From Bifidobacterium breve (GTDB lineage: Bacteria > Actinomycetota > Thermoleophilia > Solirubrobacterales > Solirubrobacteraceae): a stretch of DNA of 64,000 nt. The stretch spans positions 62,001 to 126,000 of the forward strand of contig CAMCUD010000006.1 of assembly GCA_945878865.1 (NCBI GenBank). Direction: 5' to 3'. Under the pieces are notes generated by a model, which saw only the letters and a list, made by a program, of their open reading frames with translations, was not told the origin of the DNA and searched no databases. Position numbers and translations under genes: made by a program. Positions 57,993-64,000 of the stretch are shown here, piece after piece. Every line of letters begins with the position of its first letter. Within the stretch, counting starts at the first letter, position 1.

Positions 57993-59306
57993 GTGGGTGA
58001 TCTCCAGGCCTCCGCCACCTCGCTGCTGCAGCGGCTCATCCAGTTCAACACCGTCAATCCGCCCGGCAACGAGCGGATCGCGCAGGAATGGCTGGCCGGT
58101 GTGCTGCGCGAGGCCGGGTTCGAGGTCACGCTCGTCGGCGCCGAGCCCGAGCGCCAGAACCTCGTCGCGCGTCTGCGCGGGGCCGCCGACGGCCCGGTGC
58201 TCGCGCTCCTCAGCCACGTCGACACGGTGCTCGCGACCCCGGAGGAGTGGACGCACGACCCGTGGTCGGGCGACATCGCCGACGGGTGCGTGTGGGGGCG
58301 CGGCGCGCTCGACATGAAGTCGCAGACCGCCTGCGAGGTCGCGGCGGCGCTCGATCTTGCCGCGAGCGGCTGGCGCCCCGCCGCGGGCGACCTGCTCGTC
58401 GTCGTGCTCGCCGATGAGGAGACCGGTGGGTCGCTCGGCGCGCAGTGGATCTGCGAGCACCACCCCGACCTCGTCCGCGCCGACTACGTCCTCAACGAGG
58501 GCGCGGGCGCGCACATCCCGTTCGACGGCGGCCGGCGCTACGGCGTGTGCGTCGCCGAGAAGGGCGTCTTCCGCTTCCGCGTGCGCACGGACGGCGTGGC
58601 GGGGCACGCGTCGTATCCGAAGATGGGCGACAACGCGCTGCTGAAGATGGCGCCGATCCTCGAGAAGCTCGCCGCGCGCCAGCCCGACTTCGACCTCACC
58701 CCGGCGCCACGCGCCCTGCTGGAGGGGCTGGGCATCGAGGTCAACGGCGACGGCGCCGCCGCGCTCGAGGCGCTGCGCGCCCGCGACGAGCGGCTCGCCC
58801 GCCTCGTCGAGCCGATGCTCGGCGTGACGTTCGCCCCGACGAAGATCCGGGCGAGCGAGAAGATCAACGTCATCCCGTCGATGGCCGAGCTCGGCGTCGA
58901 CTGTCGCGTGCCGCCGGGCCTCGGGCGGGAGACCGCCGAGAAGCGCATCCGGGAGGTCCTCGGAGACGAGGGCTTCAGTATCGAGTTCGCCGAGCAGGTC
59001 ATGGGCAACGGGTCGCCGGTCGACTCCCCGCTGCGCGACGCGCTCGAGCGCTGGGTCGGCGCGAACGATCCTGGCGCGACGACGATCCCGGTGATCCTGC
59101 CCGGCTTCACCGACTCGCGGACGTGGCGCTCCACGTTCGGCGACGACGTCGTGGCCTACGGCTTCTTCCCGCAGCGCCACATGTCGCTGCATGACATCGC
59201 CCCGCTCATCCACGGCGCCGACGAGCGCATCGACGTCCGCGACCTCGGGTTCGCGGCGCAGTGCTTCCGTGACGTCACCGTCGACCTCCTAGGAACGGCT
59301 GCATGA
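57993..59306 (+). CDS. M20-family metallopeptidase/deacylase (ArgE/DapE/ACY1/CPG2)
   Basis: A 437-residue zinc hydrolase. Metal ligands appear in LLSHVDTVLATPEEWTHDP (HxD), GRGALDMKSQTA (Asp), VLADEETGGSLGA (catalytic and ligand Glu), NEGAG and the final FFPQRHMSLHDIAP (His). The lid domain begins near KGVFRFRVRTDGVAGHASYPKMGDNA. The M20 family removes acyl or amino-acid groups from small molecules; the substrate is not readable. The stop overlaps the following DUF1385 start by four bases. Confidence 0.92.
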   Translation: MGDLQASATSLLQRLIQFNTVNPPGNERIAQEWLAGVLREAGFEVTLVGAEPERQNLVARLRGAADGPVLALLSHVDTVLATPEEWTHDPWSGDIADGCVWGRGALDMKSQTACEVAAALDLAASGWRPAAGDLLVVVLADEETGGSLGAQWICEHHPDLVRADYVLNEGAGAHIPFDGGRRYGVCVAEKGVFRFRVRTDGVAGHASYPKMGDNALLKMAPILEKLAARQPDFDLTPAPRALLEGLGIEVNGDGAAALEALRARDERLARLVEPMLGVTFAPTKIRASEKINVIPSMAELGVDCRVPPGLGRETAEKRIREVLGDEGFSIEFAEQVMGNGSPVDSPLRDALERWVGANDPGATTIPVILPGFTDSRTWRSTFGDDVVAYGFFPQRHMSLHDIAPLIHGADERIDVRDLGFAAQCFRDVTVDLLGTAA

Positions 59307-60109
59307 CCGAGACCACGGAAGCCACACCCAAGGTCCGCCTCGGCGGCATGGCCCTGCGCAACGGGCTGCTCGTCCACGGGCCCACGCACTGGGCGGCGGC
59401 GGTGCGCGGCGACGACGGGGAGATCCACGTCGCGTCCGGGCGCAAGCCGCGCGCGTCGGCGTTCGACGGGGTGCCGGGTGCCCGCGGTGTGGTCCGCATG
59501 GGTGAGGCCATGGCCGTCATCCCGATCGTCCGCAAGAACCTGCGCCAGGCGCGCCTGCCGTTTGAGAGCGGCTCGGTGCTCGGCGTGATGGCGGCGACGT
59601 CGGTCGCCACGCAGCTGCTGCGGCGCAACCCGAAGCTGCGCAGCACGACGGGCGAGGCGCTCATCGCGGTCGTCGGCCTCGCGCCGTCGCTCTTCGCGCT
59701 GCGCTCCGGCGAGCTCGCCGCCTACCACGGCGCCGAGCACAAGGCGATCGGTGCGTACGAGGCCGGCGACGACGCGCGCGAGACGGCGAAGGAGCACGAC
59801 CGCTGCGGCTCGCACCTCATGACGCCGCTGCTCGCGCTCAACGTCGCGGGCGCGGGGCTCCTGCGCGCCGCGGTGCGCAACCCCAGCCCGGCGGCGCAGG
59901 CGGCCGTGAGCCTCGCGTCGGTCGGCGCGGCGGTCGAGGTGTTCGCCTGGAGCGAGCGCCACCACGACAGCGCGCTGGCCCGCGCGCTGCGGGTCCCCGG
60001 CCACGAGCTCCAGCGCCTCCTGGGCACGCGGGAACCGAGTGACCGCCAGCTCGAGGTCGGGCAGGCGGCGCTGGCGGAGATCCTGCGGGTCGAGGGCGCG
60101 GCCGCCTGA
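59303..60109 (+). CDS. DUF1385 family protein
   Basis: A 268-residue protein. The N-terminal LGGMALRNGLLVHGPTHWAAAVR and the central LAAYHGAEHKAIGAYEAG are the signatures of DUF1385, normally a metal-dependent-looking membrane-associated family found near ribosomal, prfA or rho genes in many bacteria. The region about 150-210 is hydrophobic. Histidines in YHGAEHK may bind metal. The function is unknown. It is coupled to the M20 peptidase gene, and its terminal overlap suggests a two-gene operon. Confidence 0.85.
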   Translation: MTETTEATPKVRLGGMALRNGLLVHGPTHWAAAVRGDDGEIHVASGRKPRASAFDGVPGARGVVRMGEAMAVIPIVRKNLRQARLPFESGSVLGVMAATSVATQLLRRNPKLRSTTGEALIAVVGLAPSLFALRSGELAAYHGAEHKAIGAYEAGDDARETAKEHDRCGSHLMTPLLALNVAGAGLLRAAVRNPSPAAQAAVSLASVGAAVEVFAWSERHHDSALARALRVPGHELQRLLGTREPSDRQLEVGQAALAEILRVEGAAA

Positions 60110-60115
60110 CATACT

Positions 60116-60121
60116 GGGCAC
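60116..60121 (+). promoter_or_regulatory. -10-like box before the RTX-like gene
   Basis: CATACT-type box about ten bases before ATG 60125, directly after the DUF1385 stop, with no Shine-Dalgarno sequence in between. Weaker than the other examples; exact position uncertain by a few bases. Confidence 0.3.
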
Positions 60122-60124
60122 CCT

Positions 60125-61462
60125 ATGAGCACTCGGCGGCTGCTGATGATTATGGGCGTATGCTGCGCCGCATGGTCCGCTGTCGGTGCGAGTGCGGATG
60201 CGAAGGTCCACGTGACGCAGACGGGCGGCACGGTGACGATCACGATGGGCCCCGAGCGGACAGGGTTAGGGGTCCAGTCGGTGGGCGACGGCACGAGCGT
60301 GTGGGTGTCTGCGCGCGACCGCGATGACGACACGAAGCGCAGCAGCGCCATGCTCGAGGTACGCGGATGCACCCAGCCACCCGAGCTCTTCGGCACGGCG
60401 CTGTGCGAGGGCGTGACATCCGTGGACATCGCTGGCGGACCCGACGACGACGAGCTCTGGCTGGACGACCTCCGCGTGCCCGCGACGGTCCGCGGAGGGG
60501 AGGGAAACGACGAGATCCTCGCCGGGCGCGCCGCGGACGTGGTCGACGGCGGGCCGGGGAACGACCTGCTCACGACCCGCGACGGGGTGACCGACGTGGT
60601 GACCTGCGGGAGCGGCAGCGATGCCGCGAAGACCGACGTGGCGCTCGAGCTCGGTGAGGGCTGTGAGGGTGTCCAGCCGCAGATCCTCGGGCAACTCTCC
60701 TACCACGGGAACCTGCAAGTGGGCGCGACGGCCACTCTCTCCGACGTCACGGCGCTCGGCACACCCGGGCCGGTGCTGACGTACGGCTGGCGGGTGTGCA
60801 ACTACTACTCGGGTTGCAAGCTGCTCTCGATCGGGAAGTCGCACACGTTCACGGTCGCGGACATCAGCGCCGGCTCGCAGTACCGCTCGGGGATCGACGG
60901 GTACGCCGAGGCGGAGAACGCGTTCGGGAAGGAGAGCGTCAGCGCGCGGTGGGACGGGCAGGCCGTCCCCTACGCCGCACCGGACTGGGGCGGCGCGGGC
61001 ACCGGCGGGGCGACGCAGACAACTGTCGGCCCCGCATCAGCGGACCCGTCGAACGCCGACCACGGTCTGCTGGTGGACCCGGCCGGTGTTGCCCGGGGGC
61101 TCCTGCGGGGCGCGCCGGTCCCGATCCCGGGGCTGACGAACCGATCGCTTGCCGCGTACCGCCGGGCCGCCGGATTCCGGCTGTCGAGCCGCGCGGGCGC
61201 CGCCGTCGCGCTCGTCTGCTCGAGCGGGCTGTGCCAGGTCACGCTGCACCCCGAGTTGCGCGTTGCCCGGCAGCGCCCCGTGCGTCTTGCCGTCCAGCGG
61301 TTTCGCGTCCGCGCGGGCGACGGTGTCCTGGTCCGCGTCCGCCTCACCGCGGCGCTGCGCCACCGGCTGCGCCGCGCTCGACGGGGGACGCTGCGATTCG
61401 CCGGCACGCTGCGGGTCGCCGGGGTGAACTCCCAGCTCCGCGCGGACATTCCGGTGGCCTGA
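60125..61462 (+). CDS. secreted protein with hemolysin-type calcium-binding (RTX) repeats
   Basis: A 445-residue exported protein. The signal peptide ends near SADAK (about 26). A short RTX-like stretch occurs around residues 115-165 (IAGGPDDDELWLDDL, VRGGEGNDEILAGRA, VDGGPGNDLLTTRDG), typical of nonapeptide calcium-binding rolls but only three to four units. Next come an Ig-like domain with a cysteine pair (YGWRVCNYYSGCKLL) and a basic C-terminal beta domain (LVCSSGLCQVTLHPEL ... LRFAGTLRVAG). A surface protein is likely; the ligand is unknown. Confidence 0.75.
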   Translation: MSTRRLLMIMGVCCAAWSAVGASADAKVHVTQTGGTVTITMGPERTGLGVQSVGDGTSVWVSARDRDDDTKRSSAMLEVRGCTQPPELFGTALCEGVTSVDIAGGPDDDELWLDDLRVPATVRGGEGNDEILAGRAADVVDGGPGNDLLTTRDGVTDVVTCGSGSDAAKTDVALELGEGCEGVQPQILGQLSYHGNLQVGATATLSDVTALGTPGPVLTYGWRVCNYYSGCKLLSIGKSHTFTVADISAGSQYRSGIDGYAEAENAFGKESVSARWDGQAVPYAAPDWGGAGTGGATQTTVGPASADPSNADHGLLVDPAGVARGLLRGAPVPIPGLTNRSLAAYRRAAGFRLSSRAGAAVALVCSSGLCQVTLHPELRVARQRPVRLAVQRFRVRAGDGVLVRVRLTAALRHRLRRARRGTLRFAGTLRVAGVNSQLRADIPVA

Positions 61463-61467
61463 GGCGC

Positions 61468-63162
61468 TCAGATCGCCGCGATGTCGTCGATCCGGCGCAC
61501 GGTCGGCTGAGCGCCCTCCACCGGGCGGAACCGCGCGCTCGCCGGATCCTCGTGCGGCCCGGTCCAGTCGCGGCAGGGCGCATCGACGCCCAGCGCATGC
61601 ACCTGCAGCGCGCCGTCACGGTCGATGTGCAGGCGCAGGAAGTTCTTGTGGGTCTCCAGACCCTGCGCGGCGAACACCTGGTTGGCCGTCTCCTTCGCCC
61701 ATTCGCCGGTCGGCAGGCTCGTGAGCAGGAGCACCGCGGCGAGCACCGTCGTCCCGAGCGCGAACCCGACCGCCGCGGCGGCGGGCAGTGCGAGCAGCCA
61801 CGTCACCGCGCCGGTCGTGTCGGCGAGCACGGCGATCGCGTAGACGACGAACCCCGCGAGGGCGAGATGGATCGCGGCGTGCGCCGTGCCGATGAGCTGG
61901 CGCCACGGCGCGGGCGCGTCGAGCTGGGCGATCAGCGCGCCGACGAGCAGCAGCGCGAGCACGATGCCGGTGCCGCTGACCGCCCCCGTGACGACGTCCG
62001 TGCGGTCGTCGCCCAGCGCGGTGAGCATCGTCGCGGCGAGCAGGGCGTAGATCCCGGCGATCACCGCCGCCAGCCCCGGGGACAGCGCCGCGAGCTTCAG
62101 CACCCCGAAGCTCAGCCGGCGTGAGGTGCGCGCGTCGGGGTACGCGGCAGCCCGCCGGTACGCCGCGCCCGGCTCGCCGCGCTTGGGCGGCAGCGCGACC
62201 TCGTCGGGCAGCGTGTGGGTGGGCGAGAGGTACGCGCCGCCGCCGCCCGCGGTGATGCGCGGCGGGCCGTCGCCGACGTACCGGGCGTAGTGGTGCAGGT
62301 CGCCGGTGAGGACGAGCCCGACCTCGGCCCCCGCGTCGTGCACGATCCGCTCGACGTACGCGAGGTTCTCCCACGCGGGCGGGAACGGGACCCGCGCGGT
62401 CGGCTTCAGCCAGCTCGGCTTGCCCGTCACGAGGATCACCCGGTCGCCGGGCCCGAGCTCGCGTGCGCGGGCGCGGAACCAGTCGAGCTGCGCGTCGTCG
62501 ACGAGCTCGTCGAGCTGGATGTCGAGCATCCACGCCCACCAGCCGTGCGGCAGCTTCAGCGCGGCGTAGCTGCGTCGCTGCCAGGTCTGCCGGCCGCCGA
62601 TCCACTGCTGCTGGCAGAAGCGGCGGCTGAACGCGACGAGGCCGTCGTACCAGTCGTGGTTGCCCGGGATGGCGAAGAGGTGCTCGCCGGGCGGCATGGT
62701 CTGCGGCAGGCCGCCGGCGAACGGGCCGACGAACCGATGCTCGTAGGCCTCGCGCGCGGCGGCGGGGTAGACGAGGTCGCCGCCGACGAGCAGGAGCTCC
62801 CCGCGCGGCAGGACGTCGCCGTCGACCTCGAGCTGCGGGCGCCCGAGCAGCCAGGCCATCGTCATCGTGGCGGGCCAGCCGTCGCCCGTGTCGGCGACGA
62901 AGTCGAGCCAGAGCTCGTCGCGCTCGGCGTACGCGTCGAACGTGGGCTGGTCGAGCGCGGCCTGGGTCTCGCGGCGGTCGGCAAACCGGCCGAAGGCCGC
63001 CGACACGACGGACTGGATGCCGGAGCGGACGAGGAGGCCGGGGTCGAGCCACCGGGTCGGCGGTTCGCGGACGAAGCCGAGCTCGAGCAGCTCGCGCTCC
63101 CGGTCGGCGGCCGTGCGGCGCGGCGGCCGCAGGTGATCGCTCAGGCGGCGTGGACCATCCAC
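61468..63162 (-). CDS. membrane-anchored metallophosphoesterase
   Basis: A 564-residue protein. The N-terminal part (about 70-370) is a calcineurin-like phosphoesterase: FVADTGDGWPATMTMAWLL, LLLVGGDLVYPAAAREAYEHRF (GDxxY), AIPGNHDWYDG (GNHD) and LTGDLHHYARYVGDG (final His pair). Six hydrophobic helices fill about 390-510, followed by a short cytoplasmic tail (ETHKNFLRLHIDRDGALQVHALG). The substrate may be a phospholipid-linked or nucleotide phosphoester, but it is not shown. Start GTG 63162 is the first start before the conserved region. It is divergent from the FtsH-type gene. Confidence 0.82.
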   Translation of the reverse strand: MDGPRRLSDHLRPPRRTAADRERELLELGFVREPPTRWLDPGLLVRSGIQSVVSAAFGRFADRRETQAALDQPTFDAYAERDELWLDFVADTGDGWPATMTMAWLLGRPQLEVDGDVLPRGELLLVGGDLVYPAAAREAYEHRFVGPFAGGLPQTMPPGEHLFAIPGNHDWYDGLVAFSRRFCQQQWIGGRQTWQRRSYAALKLPHGWWAWMLDIQLDELVDDAQLDWFRARARELGPGDRVILVTGKPSWLKPTARVPFPPAWENLAYVERIVHDAGAEVGLVLTGDLHHYARYVGDGPPRITAGGGGAYLSPTHTLPDEVALPPKRGEPGAAYRRAAAYPDARTSRRLSFGVLKLAALSPGLAAVIAGIYALLAATMLTALGDDRTDVVTGAVSGTGIVLALLLVGALIAQLDAPAPWRQLIGTAHAAIHLALAGFVVYAIAVLADTTGAVTWLLALPAAAAVGFALGTTVLAAVLLLTSLPTGEWAKETANQVFAAQGLETHKNFLRLHIDRDGALQVHALGVDAPCRDWTGPHEDPASARFRPVEGAQPTVRRIDDIAAI

Positions 63163-63164
63163 CC

Positions 63165-63189
63165 GCGCGACGCTATCGCAGCGTCGCGC
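63165..63189. promoter_or_regulatory. perfect palindrome in a divergent promoter region
   Basis: GCGCGACGCT (63165-63174) and AGCGTCGCGC (63180-63189) are perfect ten-base arms around ATCGC. It lies between the metallophosphoesterase start and the FtsH-type gene, close to the former, so it may be an operator rather than a terminator. Confidence 0.45.
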
Positions 63190-63259
63190 ACCGGCGGTAG
63201 GTCCGGAATGTGGCGATGTGGCCGATCCGTGACCGCATTCGCTCAACCCGACGGCGTCC

Positions 63260-64000
63260 GTGACCGATGTCGAGGGTGTGACCCTGCGTCGCCCGGTTCG
63301 CCCTGCCCTCCTCGCCCTGCTGGCGCTGTGCCTGCTGCTGCCCGGGGCGGCGCGCGCGCAGGACCCGGCCCCGAGCCCGCAGCAGTTCGTCCAGGCGGCG
63401 GAGAGCGGCAAGCTCGAGGAGGTCGGCCGCGCTACGTACCAGCTGACGCTCACGGGCGTCGAACGCACGACCACCACGGTGACGGGCGTCGGGCAGACCA
63501 CCGTCGACGACGAGCCGATGAGCTCCTTCGTCAAGAGCTGGCCGGCGCGCGGCTTCGCCACCGATCCGCCGGACGCGATGCTCATCACCCAGACGGCGAA
63601 CGGCATCCCGTCGGTCGCGGTCCTGCGGCTGACCCGTCCCGAGTGGGACAGGGACAGCAAGACGCTTAGCTACACCGCCCTGCAGGTGCGCGACGCGGCG
63701 GCCTCGGCCTTCCCGAAGGCGAAGCCCACCCGGCTCTCCGGGGGCGAGCTGGGTCCGCTGACCCTCACGATCGCCGCGCCCGCGCTCCCGAGCACGGTCG
63801 AAGACGGCGGGACCTTCTCCGACATCCGCGACATCGCCACCGAGTGGTCGGCGCTGCTCGGGCTGCTGTTCATGGCCCTCATCGTCTTCCTCATCTGGCG
63901 CTCGCTCAAGCTCGTTCCCAAGACCGCGCCGCAGACCCTCAAGCCGGCCGCCAAGTCGTCCGTGAGCTGGGACGAGATCGCCGGCGCCGATGACGCCAAG
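63260..64000 (+). CDS. FtsH-type membrane AAA protease, N-terminal part (3' truncated)
   Basis: An open frame runs from GTG 63260 (or GTG 63278) to the last base, 247 residues. It starts with a transmembrane helix (RPALLALLALCLLLPGAARA), continues with a periplasmic domain of about 170 residues (QQFVQAAESGKLEEVGRATY, VLRLTRPEWDRDSKT), then a second helix (WSALLGLLFMALIVFLIW) and the beginning of the AAA domain (SVSWDEIAGADDAK; FtsH proteins have DVAGxDEAK). The topology matches FtsH, but the Walker and zinc motifs lie outside the window. The start is uncertain. Confidence 0.8.
   Translation, partial: MTDVEGVTLRRPVRPALLALLALCLLLPGAARAQDPAPSPQQFVQAAESGKLEEVGRATYQLTLTGVERTTTTVTGVGQTTVDDEPMSSFVKSWPARGFATDPPDAMLITQTANGIPSVAVLRLTRPEWDRDSKTLSYTALQVRDAAASAFPKAKPTRLSGGELGPLTLTIAAPALPSTVEDGGTFSDIRDIATEWSALLGLLFMALIVFLIWRSLKLVPKTAPQTLKPAAKSSVSWDEIAGADDAK

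Noticed and set aside
1-64000. tRNA, rRNA, integrase, transposase or prophage genes
   Set aside because: None could be recognised on either strand, so the island at 21.5-24.0 kb has no visible integration machinery.

Overview
The window is very GC-rich DNA from a bacterial chromosome. The gene content suggests an actinobacterium-like lineage, most probably Thermoleophilia/Solirubrobacterales. This placement is an inference from the many secreted proteins of the Solirubrobacterales type, the protein-biased base composition and the leaderless gene starts; no rRNA or tRNA gene is present to confirm it. I read 62 protein genes, two of them cut by the window ends.

Layout. 1-4.5 kb: the end of an SCP2-domain regulator, a phosphotriesterase-family hydrolase, a small zinc-ribbon protein, biotin ligase BirA, a SAM hydrolase and a secreted Calx-beta protein. 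4.6-11.1 kb: one leftward run joining cytochrome c maturation (ccmA, B, C and a ccmD-like gene) to the early haem/tetrapyrrole pathway (hemA, hemC, a cobA-hemD fusion). 11.1-21.5 kb: small regulatory and metabolic units (AraC/VOC/YdeI, esterase, P450, mismatch DNA glycosylase, NarL-type two-component pair, CPBP protease, MBL lactonase-like enzyme, a PadR/cupin pair with tandem operators). 21.5-24.0 kb: a visibly lower-GC island with an AAA ATPase plus a RloB/TOPRIM-like protein, a probable anti-phage pair.

24.0-36.3 kb is the most interesting region. A guanidine-I (ykkC) riboswitch read on the minus strand heads a nine-gene operon: isochorismatase-family cysteine hydrolase, a complete dipeptide-type ABC importer, two DUF1989 proteins (carboxyguanidine deiminase subunits), a urea/guanidine carboxylase carboxyltransferase module that lacks both the biotin carboxylase and biotin carrier domains, and allophanate hydrolase. 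A divergent arginase/agmatinase-family gene on the other side of the riboswitch is bracketed by two copies of a roughly 110-120 bp palindromic element. The operon should import a guanidino compound, release guanidine or a related product and convert it through carboxyguanidine and allophanate to ammonia and CO2, if a biotin carboxylase is supplied from elsewhere.

36.4-52.0 kb: a second SCP2-type regulator, then a cluster of secreted proteins. Four paralogues share an N-terminal and a C-terminal domain and differ in having 3, 0, 4 or 1 fibronectin type III repeats; a secreted lipase, a lipoprotein, an IPT/TIG protein and a 1021-residue repeat protein lie among or beside them. A siroheme-synthase-like gene with a cysteine-rich N-terminus interrupts the cluster. 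52.0-64.0 kb: an aldehyde dehydrogenase homologue with altered catalytic residues, RarA, a chromate transporter, an ABC exporter pair, an M20 peptidase, a DUF1385 protein, a secreted RTX-like protein, a membrane metallophosphoesterase and the first part of an FtsH-type protease.

Two general features stand out. Many genes lack a Shine-Dalgarno sequence and instead have a TAnnnT -10 box 6-8 nt before the start codon (leaderless transcription). Many intergenic gaps hold long, near-perfect hairpins, some belonging to repeated palindromic families.
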